Assembly (NCBI RefSeq): GCF_046630445.1
Contig: NC_092338.1
Location: forward strand, 222,343,501 to 222,407,500
Direction of reading: 5' to 3'
From: Rutidosis leptorrhynchoides
Taxonomy: Eukaryota > Streptophyta > Magnoliopsida > Asterales > Asteraceae
DNA: 64,000 nt
In this document: positions 33,931-44,910 of the stretch, piece by piece
Layout: each line of letters starts with the position of its first letter
Position numbering within the stretch: position 1 is the first letter of the stretch
Made by a program: the position numbers and the translations under genes
The notes under the pieces: generated by a model
What the model saw: the letters and a program-made list of their open reading frames with translations, nothing else
Told to the model about the DNA's origin: nothing
Database searches by the model: none

Positions 33931-34077
33931 TGTTGGTGCATGAATCCCCAGTCGTAGTTTATCTTTACGTTTAATACATTCGGTTATGTAATAATGTTTA
34001 CTTGTGACTATTGATTACGTTTATGATTGTGAGTACTTAATTTGTTAAATAATCAATATGTTAAACTGCACACACAG

Positions 34078-34155
34078 TCGACCGAGTGTGTGTACACACT
34101 CGACCGATTGTGTTACTCAGTCGACCGACTGAGAGACATACTCGACCGAGTGTGT
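34078..34155 (+). promoter_or_regulatory. Sirevirus motif cluster A (four near-palindromes)
   Basis: Four copies of TCGACCGA with complementary flanks (for example ACACACTCGACCGA and CTCGACCGAGTGTGTCTG) starting near 34078, 34100, 34121 and 34142. The core CACTCG-AC-CGAGTG has perfectly complementary six-base arms. It ends about 12 bp before TATATATA at 34167, so it is placed like an upstream activating array. Confidence 0.6.
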
Positions 34156-34166
34156 CTGACTTGCAG

Positions 34167-34174
34167 TATATATA
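34167..34174 (+). promoter_or_regulatory. Sirevirus LTR TATA box
   Basis: TATATATA within GCAGTATATATACGGG, directly downstream of motif cluster A and about 237 bp into the LTR. Confidence 0.5.
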
Positions 34175-34426
34175 CGGGTTGTGACTTCTTGATTGAGGTT
34201 GATCATCCCATTTACCCTAGTCGACTGGTTTTCGTCTCTGCCGAACCCTAACACCATATACCACCGAAATATACCGTTTAGGTGTCGATCTAATCCAGTT
34301 CTAGTCCTAGGTTTGATCTATTCGATCCCGATACGACCCATATCTCGGTTTAAACCTATTCTAGTGAATTTCGCCTCTAGGATAGTTAGCAAGTGACCTA
34401 AGATCCTTCAATAAACGTCTACAAAG

Positions 34427-34438
34427 TGGTATCATAGC
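34427..34438 (+). other. Sirevirus primer binding site (iMet type)
   Basis: TGGTATCATAGC, one mismatch from the plant initiator-Met PBS TGGTATCAGAGC, three bases after the LTR end. Confidence 0.8.
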
Positions 34439-34663
34439 TGGAGTCTCTAGTTTTGCTTGATCAAAATTGTTTTTGGGTAAAAAAGTTGGTGTTTTTGGTG
34501 TTTTTGTGTTTTAATCATTTAATCTCTTTTTCTACGTTATAGTTGGTGTTTTCGTTGTCAAAAGGTGTTTCTGGAGTCTTTTCCATTGTTCTCTACGTTT
34601 TGGTTTAGTGTTTTTCATCAAAAATCGATAGAAAAATCGATTTTGGTCTAGAAAACCCTAACA

Positions 34664-35010
34664 GTCGACCTGCATCTGTCAAGAACACACTCGGCCGTGT
34701 GTGTATTGACACCTGACCGTGTGAGTCCTTAGATCGACCGATTGAGGTAGTAAACCGACCATGTGTCTTTCAGTTAAATCGTGTGAGTTTTCTTAAGTCA
34801 ATCGACCGTGTGAGTTCAGTCACTCGACCGTGTGAGCTATACAATCGACCGAGGGAGATAGACTGTCGGCCGTGTGAGTTTGTAATACCAAAGGCTTATT
34901 AAGTAACGAAGTGCTACCCAAATGTTTTCAGACAATCGACCGTGTTAGTCATACAATCGACCGTGTGTCTCATACAATCGACCGTGTGTCTAAGACAATC
35001 GACCGTGTAT
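34664..35010 (+). repeat. Sirevirus leader motif cluster B (about 13 copies)
   Basis: Between PBS and gag. Repeated TCGACCGTGTGAGT and variants (CTGACCGTGTGAGT, TCGGCCGTGTGAGT, AATCGACCGTGTGTCT) start near 34664, 34691, 34713, 34733, 34753, 34802, 34824, 34845, 34866, 34936, 34957, 34978 and 34999; the last four are spaced exactly 21 bp apart. The gag ATG follows at 35061. The rest of the leader has no ORF. Role unknown: RNA packaging or dimerisation and transcriptional control are both possible. Confidence 0.8.
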
Positions 35011-35060
35011 CATTAATCAGAAATTTCATTAATCTTGAATTTAATCCTAACTAATTTAAA

Positions 35061-36293
35061 ATGTCAGACACTAATGAACAAGTAACAAACGAATACAGTG
35101 CATTGGTGATTGCTCCAGGACTAAAAAAACTGTTACTAAATGAGAATGAGTCTGGAACTTCCAATAAGGTTCCCAAGCTTAACAACCTAAAGGACTTTTT
35201 AGACTGGAAGGCGCGTTTTATGATATATTTGAATGGTATAGATTCTAGACTATGGGAGTTTATTAAGAATGAGTTTGCATGGCCAAATGGGGCAGACGGT
35301 GAACCTAAAGAGATCGCTCAGTTCAATCCTGCTGAGCGTGAACAGTATAACTTGGAGTGTAAGTGCTACGCTCAACTTACTCAGGCACTGTCTAAGGAGA
35401 TCTTCTCACAGTTCAAGAACAGAAATAAGACCTCGTATACCCTTTGGCTTGCTCTTCAATCAGCCACAGAAGGAACAGCCACTTACCGTGCCACTAAGGG
35501 TAAGGTTCTCAAAGATAAATGGAGAGTGTTTGCTGCTCTACCTTCAGAGTCACTTGGACAAACTTTGGAGAGATATCGTCTGCTGGTTGCTGAAATGGCA
35601 GATTATGGAATTGATTTATCTGATGAGAAAACAGTTAGAGTTTTGAAAGGCGGTCTTCCTGAGAAATGGGACAATGAAATTGAAAAGATTCAGAATAGGT
35701 ACATTGCATCAGGTCGTACGTTAACCTTGATAGCTTTTACTTCCAAGTTGATGGAAAAGGATATTCAGGTTGAGGCAAAGAGAAAGAGACTTGGTACTGT
35801 AGCTGGTTCATCAATTATTAGGTCATCTTCGGGAAATCATGCTCCTTTGCAAACAGCTTACATTTCCACCAATGCATCACAGATCTCAGCTCCAGTATTA
35901 GATTCTCGTTATTTCAATGCCAAATCTCAAGCACAGAAATCAACTGCTAAACTGATTAATTCAAGCATTCTACAACCGACTCAATCACCAGTGATCAAGA
36001 TGGAAAATATCAAGAAAAGGCATCTAGAATTGATTCAGGAGGATATGACTTTAGCTTCCATTGTTGTTAACTCTTACAATGATATGATAAGTAGGCAGAT
36101 AATCAATGGTCATCTAGAGAATGAGGATTATGATCAGATTGATGAGGATGAGATTGAGATAATGGACATACTATTTGCAATGGGAAGTGTGGTGAGACGT
36201 GCTAGGAAGTATTTGAAGAGAACAGGTCAGAGTACTTTGAGTCTGAATCGCAATACTAAGTTTGGTTTTGATATGTTAAGTGAGATGCCATAA
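35061..36293 (+). pseudogene. gag: Sirevirus gag, N-terminal part
   Basis: Opens MSDTNEQVTNEYSALVIAPG after motif cluster B. It contains a copia gag core: LDWKARFMIYLNGIDSRLWE near residue 50, then SYTLWLALQSATEGTATY and VRVLKGGLPEKWDNEIEKIQ. The frame is open for 410 codons and ends by a one-base shift exactly before the first zinc knuckle, which continues in the next frame at 36280. Apart from that shift it is well preserved. Confidence 0.85.
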
Positions 36294-37242
36294 TTGTGAT
36301 GAACTGGGTCATTTCAAGAGGATATGCACAAGACTACCTAAGCCTGGTTTTCATAATCCTTTTCATAACACTTCAATTGAGGTAACTCCTGGACATGCTG
36401 GTCCAACGGTGAACAAAGAAGCAATTTTTAGTGGTCAATCTAAAGCTTTGACTACTACATATGCTAATGAAGTGTGTGATTGGTCGATCTCAGTAGATGT
36501 TAAAAATGCTAACGTGATTTTTGTTGGTAAGAGTGAAGCTGAAATAGAAGAAGAAGAAAGGGTTATCAGAAGAAATGCTGGTTGTATAGGTAAAGATGAT
36601 CCTGCTTGCACATGCTATGTCTGCAAATGTGATGCACGTATGAAAAGGGTTGAAGCGGTAATGAAGATGTGTCTTAAAAAGAGAATTAGTGACAGGTTGT
36701 ATGATAAGTTCCGCAAAGCCAAGGATCTGTCTGATCTTGAATTCACAACTGATTATTCAGATGATGACGAATCCTCGGGATTGAGTTGTCATACAGGAAC
36801 CTGGTTTAGAAAAGAACTTGCATATTTGATCAAGGGTGATGTTGAAGGTACTGGTGAGAAGGTAGTCATGGTGACAAGTTCGGATAATTCTGCTAAAGTT
36901 GAAGGCAAAGAAGGTTATGATGCTGATTATTTAGACAGTACAAGTTCAGAGTCAGAATCAGAATCAGATACAGATTCACAGGATGGTAGAAAATATTACG
37001 CGTTTATGGCTAACACAGCCAGCAATGACAAGGTATGTAATGATTCAGACTCTTTATGTTTAAAATGCACTAATCTTAAACATGAAATAGCTAGACTTGA
37101 ATGTGTGGTCTCTAAGCTTAACGAGATACCTACTACTTGTGAAACTTGTCCAAAACTTAGAGTTGAAATTAAGAACTTGAGTCTAGAAATTCAGACATAT
37201 AGGAACAACTATGATAATGCTCTTTTCTACCTTAATAAGTAG
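36280..37242 (+). pseudogene. gag: Sirevirus gag, middle part with first zinc knuckle
   Basis: Begins with the knuckle CHNCDELGHFKRIC (CX2CX4HX4C). A Cys-rich stretch CTCYVCKCDARMKRVE, an acidic Ser-rich region (STSSESESESDTDS) and a coiled-coil-like end (KHEIARLECVVSKLNE) follow. It stops at a TAG explained by CAG-to-TAG; the reading continues for some 30 codons (KEYVDVIKSLENQVGLLKS) before another break. Confidence 0.8.
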
Positions 37243-37394
37243 AAAGAGTATGTTGATGTTATTAAGTCCTTAGAGAATCAGGTAGGTCTTTTAAAATCAA
37301 CTATTGTAGATGATGAGAAAGTGAATCACCTGTATACAAATTAAAATATGAGTCAGAAAAGGCTAGGATTGATAATTGGCAGAGAATTTCATAC

Positions 37395-38276
37395 GTGACA
37401 CAAACTTTGAAACATCCTAAAAACCAAGGGATAGGATATAATCAGGTTGCACCACCACTTTTAGGAGAGTTTATCAATAAACCTGTTGAGAAGAATAGGG
37501 ATCCAGTTGTAGAACCAAAGTATGGTAAGCCTGAGAAAATTTCTGTAGAGAGTAAAAGTGAGTCTGGTGAGGGTAAAAAGCCATTAGATGTTGTTTATGA
37601 GACGGAGTCCGACACTGATGTCGACACCGAAAAGGACGGGAAACCCTTTGTAGTTGTGACTAAACCAGTTAAAATTTTGAAGAATCCAAATAATGAAGCG
37701 AATAGGAGTGAAAGTCAAAAGACTGAGAAGAGGAGTGTTAGTAAGCCTAAACAATCTAGGAAGAAAAACACTCAGCACACCCTTGTTAAGTTTGTTAAGG
37801 ATAGTAGTACTGTGAATTATCAGACTGTTAATCCCAAAACTGAACTTCCACCAAAAGGTGAGGGTTCAAATTTAGGAAGGGTGACGAAATATATTCCGCC
37901 TAATTGTAGACAGACTGTTAAACAACAAGTTACGTCACCCACTCCTGCTAGGCAACAAAATAAACCCTCGAGGAGACAGTATTCAACTTCTAGGCATCAA
38001 GTGTTTAATGCTAATGGTTTTGATGATGTTAACTGTTTCAATTGTGGGATGTTGGGACACAGGGCAATGAATTGCAAACCCATTCGACAGACACCACACA
38101 AGAAGATTGATCTTAGTCCCAAACATACTTTTGATAGAAGATCATCTTCACCTGTGTTTAAACCTACTTCTGTCAAATCAACTGAAACAAAAGTTTTTCA
38201 AACAAATGACTATTACAGGAAACCATTACCAAAGAATGTTGTTTGGAAACGTAAATCAGAAGTGAAAGGTGTCTAA
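37395..38276 (+). pseudogene. gag: Sirevirus gag, C-terminal part with second zinc knuckle
   Basis: A Lys/Glu/Ser-rich linker (KSESGEGKKPLDVVYETES) leads to a basic region and the second knuckle CFNCGMLGHRAMNC (CX2CX4HX4C), then a basic tail. It is in a different frame from the preceding part. Two widely spaced knuckles are usual in long Sirevirus gags. It ends at TAA 38276, beyond which the reading continues towards protease. Confidence 0.8.
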
Positions 38277-38399
38277 AATTCTGAAGGTCCTTCTGGATCT
38301 AAGGGACAATGGGTGGAATTGCCAGTGGTTGGTGTTGATGGAAAACCCACTGCCATTCGGGCATGGGTGGCCCTTTCTAATTAATCCCCTTATTTTTGT

Positions 38400-39298
38400 G
38401 TGCAGATCGCCTACAATCCTCGCTGCAGTACATGGGTTATTGATAGTGGGGCGTCCAGGCACATGACAGAGAACTTGTCCTTACTTTCTATTGTGAAAAT
38501 AGCGGATGGAGGACCAGTATCTTTTGCAGGTAGTGAAGGAGGTTTTATTACTGCGCAAGGGGTGATTGCTAATGATAATGTTAGCTTTGATAAAGTTAAT
38601 TTTGTGGAGAAAATGTCGAACAATTTGCTTTCAGTTTCACAGGTTACTGACAAAATGTATAAGTTGATTTTGATGATAAATTGTGTTATATCTTGAGAAA
38701 AGAATTCGTAATTCCGGAAGACATGATTCTGATGACTGCTCCTAGGTGCAAGAATCTCTATATCCTTGATATACATAATGCTCATGTTAAAGCAGCTACA
38801 GGCCATCAGGCCTTCGTTTCTAAGGCTACTAAACAGGAGTCGATTATCTGGCACAAGCGTATGGGTCATCTGAGTCTAAGGAAGATGAATAATCTAGTTC
38901 ACAATGGACTAGTTGATGGTGTTAATCTTAAGAGCTTTCATATTACTGAAGGGTGACTTTCGTGTAAGAAAGGGAAACAGACAAGAAAATCTCATGCATC
39001 CAAGAAGCATCATTCTGTTAATATTCCTTTGGAGTTGTTGCATATGGATCTCTTCGGTCCAGTTAACTGCAAGATTATCACAGGAGAATTATATTGCTTG
39101 GTAGTTACAGATGAGTATTCACGTTTCTCTTGGGTTGTGATGCTGAAGCATAAATCAGATACTTTCGAGCACATTAAAGTTTTGATTCTGAAGCTTGAAA
39201 GTTTATATAAGTTGAAAGTTAGAAAGATTCGTACCGACAATGGTACGGAGTTCAAGAATAACAACATGCTACTGTTTTGTAATGAAAAGGGGATATAA
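38400..39298 (+). pseudogene. pol: Sirevirus protease and integrase N-terminal/core region (broken)
   Basis: Protease active site STWVIDSGASRHMTENLS near 38430. A one-base frameshift lies near 38670, then CYILRKEFVIPED. The integrase zinc region WHKRMGHLSLRKMNNLVHNG is near 38850 and a TGA follows at 38954. The integrase core has LLHMDLFGPVN, VVTDEYSRFSWV and IRTDNGTEFKNNN, containing the first two catalytic Asp. A TAA at 39296 ends this part. All three stops or shifts are decay of one long pol frame. Confidence 0.85.
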
Positions 39299-40945
39299 CA
39301 ACAGTTCAGTCCTGCTTATACACCTCGGTCAAATGGGGTTACTAAAAGAAAGAATAGGACGTTGATTGAAACCGCAAGAACTATGCTAGCTGATGCATGC
39401 TTACCTATTGTTTTCTAGGGAGAAGCCATGAGCACAGCGTGTTATGTGATGAACAAAGTTCTAGTGGTGAAGAGACACGGTAAGACGTGTTATGAATTGT
39501 TGCACAAGAGAAAGCCTAACATTAAACATTTTGAACCCTTTGGTGCACCTTGTACAATTCTGGTACGAGACGTTGGAGGGAAATTTAATTCAAAGGTTGT
39601 CTCTGGTATCTTCTTGGGATATGGGAATCCAAACAAAAGAGTGTATAACATTGAGTCAAAGTGCGTGGAAGAACTTTATGAAGTTGATATTCAGCACAAT
39701 GCTCCGCCTCGTGTTAGTAAAGGGTTCGCATGGCAGTTTGAATACGATAAATTATTCAATTCTTTCAATCTTCCACCGGAGACTACAGACGATGAGATCC
39801 TAACTCAGATGCTGTATGATTCTCAGAATTCTACAGAGAATGCTATCTCTATTCCTAGTCGGACTCAAGTCCAGACTCAAAGTTCTCTTCAGAGCCCGAT
39901 TCAGAGTCCGCGGAAAAGTACACAGAGTGACAATTCTAATGCTGATCCTAATGTGGAGATGGTGTATGAGACAGATGAAGATAGTGATTCAGAAGAAGAT
40001 GAGGGTGTTAATCAAGCACGGTTGACAGAAGAGCACTTAAATCCTCTTTATAATCAACCTCTAACTATAACAGAGTCTGAACAGCCAACTGAAGCAGGAG
40101 GAGTACGTAGATCAAATCGTGTGATCATGCCTCCAAAACGTTTAGATGACTACTATGTTGATACAAGAGGCATACCTTATATTGGGATTCCTCATGCCAC
40201 AACTAATGAAGCATCTACTTCTGAAGTTCCTACTACACCTGATGTTCCTGAAGTAACTGAGAGTCAATCGACAGCAGAAAATGTTGAATCTAAAAGTGCG
40301 AATGTGGTAACAGCTTTTTATTCTTTGTTAAACAAAACAGGGAGAGTATTTGTGCATGCTCATTCATGCTATGTGTGTCAAATTGAACCAAAAGATGCTT
40401 TTAAAGCGTTGAAATATTATGAGTGGGTTAGTGCTATGCAGGAAGAGCTGTTACAGTTTAAACACTTGAAAGTTTGGAAACTAGTCAATCCACCACATGG
40501 TTGTGTACCCTATGGTCTTCGATGGGTGTTGAAGAATAAGAAAGATGAACAGGGTATCGTGATTAGAAACAAAGCTAGGTTGGTGGTAAAGGGATATCAA
40601 CAAATTCCTGAAATTGACTATGATGTGTTTTACGCTCCTGTTGCACGACTGGAAGCAATTAGAATTTTCTTGGCTTTTGCATCCTTCATGGGATTTAAAG
40701 TTTTTCAGATGGATGTGAAAAGCGCCTTTTTGTACGGAGAGATCAATGAAAGAGTATTTATTGAAAACCCACCCGGTTTCAAAGACCCGTATTTCCCAGA
40801 AAAGGTTTATCGACTTGAAAAGACACTTTATGGTCTTCACCAAGCTCCTAGAGCATGGTATGCCATGTTGTCCAACTACATGCTTGAAAACGGTTTTAGG
40901 AGAGGTGTCATTGATCATACACTATTCATCAAGAAGAAGGGATAA
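39299..40945 (+). pseudogene. pol: Sirevirus integrase C-terminal part and reverse transcriptase
   Basis: QQFSPAYTPRSNGVTKRKNR carries the last part of the integrase core with K where the catalytic Glu of the DDE triad is usually found (VXERKNR in the family). A TAG at 39416 follows. From 39428 one long frame holds the integrase C-terminus, a Ser/Glu-rich linker, and RT: WVSAMQEELLQF, LRWVLKNKKDEQG, FQMDVKSAFLYGEI and YGLHQAPRAWYAML. It stops at TAA 40943 just before the catalytic block. Confidence 0.85.
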
Positions 40946-40951
40946 CATCTT

Positions 40952-41866
40952 ATGTTAGTGCAGGTCTACGTTGATGATATTATCTTCGGGTCAACAAATC
41001 AAGGAATGGTTGATAAGTTTGAGAAAGTCATGCAGCAGAAGTTCAAAATGAGTTCCATGGGAACTATAAAGTTTTTCTTAGGTCTGCAGGTAGCTCAGAA
41101 GGATAAAGGCATCTTCTTGCATCAAACCAAATATGTTGCTGATATTCTGAAGAGGTTTCAAATGGAAGCAGAAAGACCAGCTAAGACTCCGTTGTCAGTG
41201 AATCATGGGATCTCACCTGATTGTGAGGGTGCTCCAGTGGACCCTACGTTATACAGGGCGATCATAGGTTCTCTAATGTATCTTACAGCTTCTCGACCAG
41301 ATATTATGTATGCGGTTAGTCTGTGTGCTCGTTATCAGGCGAATCCTAATGTTCATCATATGCTCGTGGTTAAGATGATTCTAAGGTATTTGAAAGATAC
41401 ACCGAGTTTAGGGTTATGGTATCCGTGTGAGGATGGGTTTGATCTCACAGCTTATAGTGATTCTGACTATGGAGGGTGCAAGAAGGATTTCAAGTCAACA
41501 TCAGGAGGTTGTCAGTTCCTTGGTAGCAAACTAGTTACCTGGCAGTGTAAGAAGTAGACAACAGTGGCTCAGTCCACTTGTGAAGTAGAATATATTGCCG
41601 CGGCCAGCTGTACATCACAGGTTATCTAGATTCAACAGCAACTACGTGACTACGGTTTGCAAATTTCTAATATTCCTATTTATGTTGATAATACTGCTGC
41701 CATAGCTGTCACTAAAAAACTCGTAAATCATTCTAAAATGAAACATATGGGGATTAAATACCATTTCATTAGAGATTGCTATGAGAAAAAGTTGATAGAT
41801 GTAGTGCAGATAGACACTACAACCCAAAGGGCTGATCTCTTCACTAAAGCTTTTGATAAACCATGA
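40952..41866 (+). pseudogene. pol: Sirevirus RT catalytic block and RNase H
   Basis: Begins MLVQVYVDDIIFGSTNQ with the YVDD motif, then FFLGLQVAQKDKGIFLHQTK and SRPDIMYAVSLCARYQ. RNase H has LTAYSDSDYGGCKKDFKSTS, a TAG in place of a likely CAG at 41555, AQSTCEVEYIAAASC, a TAG in place of a likely TGG near 41625, and YVDNTAAIAVTKK to ADLFTKAFDKP. The TGA at 41864 is followed by in-phase FDYLLKDIGI, the usual end of the protein. Confidence 0.86.
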
Positions 41867-43031
41867 TTTGATTACTTGTTAAAAGATATAGGTATTAAAT
41901 TGTTTAATGACGTGGTTCCTGAAACTGAGATTCCTAACTGAGAGGAACCTAACTAAGAGACTGAGTTGTGAATGGTTTGAATCTGATGTATAGTATGTGA
42001 AGTTATGCATGGTAGTTAGTAGATCATTTGCATGTTTTATTTATGATTGCATGATAGATTAGTATTTTGTGCTATTTTTGCATGGTTTTGCCTTTGATTT
42101 TAGATAGTTTTATGCTTTTGTACAGAGAAAATCGAAAAGCCATAAAAATCAGAAAAACCAGAAAAATAAATAAAAATTGGAAAGCCTGAAAATGAGTTGC
42201 TTATTCTATTTGTGGGGAAGTGATTGTAATCCTGAAACTGACATGTAAGTTGTGGAAAACAAGTAATATAGAATAATTGATAATGTGTTAGTAGACTTTA
42301 TTGACCTAATTCTAGATAGAGATGATCACATTAACAAAGCGTAAATATCATGATGAGGAAACCATGGAAAGATTTATAGCGGTTGAGGGTAGTCACCTAC
42401 TTATCACTGCATATGTACTAAGAAATGATTGTTCAGAAACTCAACAGATGGTTGAGGTCTCCCCTACTACGATTTATACTCGGTAGCAAAGGATAATTTT
42501 GTGAGTCCCCAAGGTGAGCATACTTTGTCTAGGATGCATACTTGTTTCTATTTACCTTTATTACTTGGATCGAAAAACAACAACATACATATCGGGTACC
42601 CAAAGGGAGGTGTTTTCTCTTGAAGGGTTGAGAAGTACAGTTTCGTATCACAGACACAGAATGATTTGTACAATGCAACGTCATCGGGTTATAAATTTCA
42701 ACATCAGAAGGTTGATTTTTCGTACAGTTACAACAAAAGTCAAAGACTGTGGTGCATCATCACGCATACATATTTATTTATTTATTTTGTTTGTTTTATT
42801 TATATGCTGTCAATTAACATGGAGAAAAGGCAACATCAAAAAAAAATATTGCAAGTTATGTTATGTTTATGTTTATTTATTCAAAGTTGTATATAAAATG
42901 ATGCACCACATTACTGCAAGAGAATTATGGATCAAGAATTGAACAAAGCTTCAGAGATTCCTATGTTATCTAAGTCTGAGACAACAAATATCAAGATTGG
43001 AGAATTGTTTGGAAGATTTAGTTATCTACAT

Positions 43032-43045
43032 CTGAGGGGGAGAAA
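43032..43045 (+). other. internal polypurine-tract-like sequence
   Basis: CTGAGGGGGAGAAA, the form that normally lies before a Sirevirus 3' LTR (GGGGGAGA followed by TGTTG). Here it is 8 kb upstream of the truncation point and no LTR follows. Multiple PPT copies are a described Sirevirus trait. Confidence 0.45.
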
Positions 43046-43079
43046 TTATCAGATCATCAGATATAGAGAACTTAAATCA

Positions 43080-43524
43080 TTCAGTCCACATCACTAATTT
43101 GATAGACTTTACATCTTTTTTCTGTGGTATGAGATTGTACCTATTGACCTGGATAGAGGGAATATCATCTGGAAGATACCTTAGCGTTCCATCACTCAAA
43201 TATATATCACTACCATCCATCCAACATCATACATCATACAATTTACGTTTAAGTATGGGGTTTATAGCGGCCGATATGCATCTCTTCAAAGTATGCAATA
43301 AATTTGAGATAAACAATGTTATCTGAAACGAAAGGTATAAGTTTAAGGTAGAAGCTCATGGATGACAGGGTTGCTAGAAACATCGTGAGATGGTTCTGTT
43401 CAATCAAATTGAAAGTACATTGAGGTGATAAGAGGACATCGTCAATATACTTGTGCTCAATTGTTCTACCCGAAACATCGTGCGATCTCAAATGAGGACT
43501 GACTTCGAGATCAAAAACTAACAT
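43080..43524 (-). pseudogene. unidentified antisense coding-like fragment
   Basis: Minus strand from 43524: MLVFDLEVSPHLRSHDVSG, IDDVLLSPQCTFNLIEQNHL, SFYLKLIPFVSDNIVYLKFI and YFEEMHIGRYKPHT. After a stop, coding-like text resumes (IYLSDGTLRYLPDDIPSIQ, NRYNLIPQKKDVKSIKL) to about 43080. Composition looks like real protein, opposite in strand to the element. I do not recognise it. It could be a captured host fragment or an antisense ORF of the element. Confidence 0.35.
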
Positions 43525-44228
43525 TGTAAGATGTTAAAGTAATTAATCTAACGTGATTATCGAAGTCTAGGGTGAAAGTTGGTAAATGCTTATTGATATA
43601 TTTGAAAGTTATTCTGTATATGCTTTATCAAATACGATAATGAATAAATTGTGGAATAACATGTCAACATAGTTCAGTTCTGATCCCAGAATCACAAGAT
43701 TAAATCAATTTGATATGTCAACTCACAAAAATATGTGTTATGCTCCTCTTAGTGTGATTCATGATAAGCTGTATCACTTGTTTTCATGCTTATAACATCA
43801 TTTATCTGCTTATGCTTTCGTGTAATGAAATTGATGTTAGAAGGTGGATTTTTACAGACCTGTAAGGTTAAATGTTATTTACTATGGCTGTCTTAATACT
43901 GTTGATCATGACACGCTGAATCTTGTACAGTTGTTCGCTTTGTAAATTTGCATGTGCATACATATCTGAAAAATCAAAAATATTTGCATTTATAAGTTAG
44001 TTGCGTGTGAATTTCTGTTTTGTTTATTAAGCCTAGTAACTCAGTTCTCGAAAAGGTTTACTGTGAAAGGAATCCTATGTTTTACGTTAAATTTGAAAAT
44101 AAGTTATTTAGAGCTTAAAGGAACAAAGTGTGTTTGTTTTTATACTATGTAGATCAGTCCCGGGGAGTGGACAGGAAAAGTATGTGAAGTTGAAAGTTAA
44201 AAATGTTAACTTTTGAAATCAATAAATA

Positions 44229-44372
44229 GTCGGCCGAGTGAGTATACACACACGACCGTGTGACTCACTCACACGACCGACTGAGGTTGAAAAAATGTGC
44301 TTTGTTTAATAAACACACTCGGTCTAGTATGTACACTCTCACGGTCGAGTGAGTGACACACGCGACCGAGTG
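44229..44372 (+). promoter_or_regulatory. Sirevirus motif cluster C before internal TATA
   Basis: Six variants of the same near-palindrome (GTCGGCCGAGTGAGT, CACGACCGTGTGACT, CACGACCGACTGAG, CACACTCGGTCTAG, CACGGTCGAGTGAGT, CGCGACCGAGTGTGTCTG) between 44229 and 44374. The final copy CGACCGAGTGTGTCTG is identical to the last copy of LTR cluster A, and as there it is followed at once by a TATA box (44383). Confidence 0.6.
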
Positions 44373-44382
44373 TGTCTGTGGG

Positions 44383-44390
44383 TATAAAAG
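44383..44390 (+). promoter_or_regulatory. internal TATA box ahead of the post-pol ORFs
   Basis: TATAAAAG in TGGGTATAAAAGGGTTTG, 9 bp after the last motif of cluster C and about 520 bp before the ATG at 44911. Strong plant TATA match; promoter activity is inferred from its parallel with the LTR arrangement. Confidence 0.5.
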
Positions 44391-44717
44391 GGTTTGAGTG
44401 ATTTTGACTCGAATTTTACCTAGATTTTTCTTTGTTAAGGAAGGAAGTTTTGATTCAGTATTTTAGATACAACTTTCTCTTGTGATTTCAGCGCCACTAA
44501 CGAGGTAATCTAACTCGTTTTCATATGCTCTAAATCATTGATTTTATGTTTGATGTGTGAAACTCTAATCGAGTACTTTTTAGTCTTAATTTGTTAAAAT
44601 TGATGATATAAGCGTGTTAATCAGCCTCTTTAGATGCAAATGTGACCAGGAATCGAACCAAAAACAACAAATTTGATCGATTTGAAAAGTTGGGTATTCT
44701 CAGATCTGAAGAACACG

Positions 44718-44815
44718 CTCGACCGAGTGTGTGACACACTCGACTGAGTGAGTTCAAGCACTCGACCGGTTGACTACACACACGACCATGTGTGTATACA
44801 TACTCGACCGAGTGT
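44718..44815 (+). repeat. Sirevirus motif cluster D before post-pol ORF
   Basis: Five copies (CGCTCGACCGAGTGTGTG, CACTCGACTGAGTGAG, CACTCGACCGGTTGAC, CACACGACCATGTGTG, TACTCGACCGAGTGTA) ending about 95 bp before the ATG at 44911. It is placed like cluster B relative to gag. Confidence 0.75.
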
Positions 44816-44910
44816 ATTGAAACCCTAATTTTTGATGTTTGCTGTTTTTGGTTGTTTTGTTGAGTTCGTACCATATTATACTGAATGTTTTGTATAGTTT
44901 TGCTCTAAGA

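Larger units (their letters stand above)
33931..34423 (+). mobile_element. 5' LTR of Sirevirus
   Basis: TGTTGGTGCATGAA...CGTCTACA, about 493 bp, set by the TG start after a T-rich run and the PBS four bases after the end. It contains a motif cluster (34078-34155) and a TATA box (34167). Without a second LTR to compare, the left end is likely, not proven. Confidence 0.72.
41867..44228 (+). other. Sirevirus spacer between pol and post-pol module
   Basis: About 2.4 kb without a supported sense gene. It holds the last few pol-derived codons, AT-rich non-coding sequence, a purine tract CTGAGGGGGAGAAA at 43032-43045 resembling a PPT, and antisense coding-like sequence at 43080-43524. Short sense ORFs at 42514-42942 show no family features. 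Confidence 0.6.

Noticed and set aside
34664..35010. CRISPR-like array (regularly spaced repeats)
   Set aside because: Plant retrotransposon context, degenerate repeats with irregular spacing apart from four units, and no cas genes.
42514..42942. 142-codon sense ORF in the Sirevirus spacer, with hydrophobic stretch
   Set aside because: No recognisable domain, poor start context, and composition like the surrounding AT-rich spacer; possible env gene considered but not supported.
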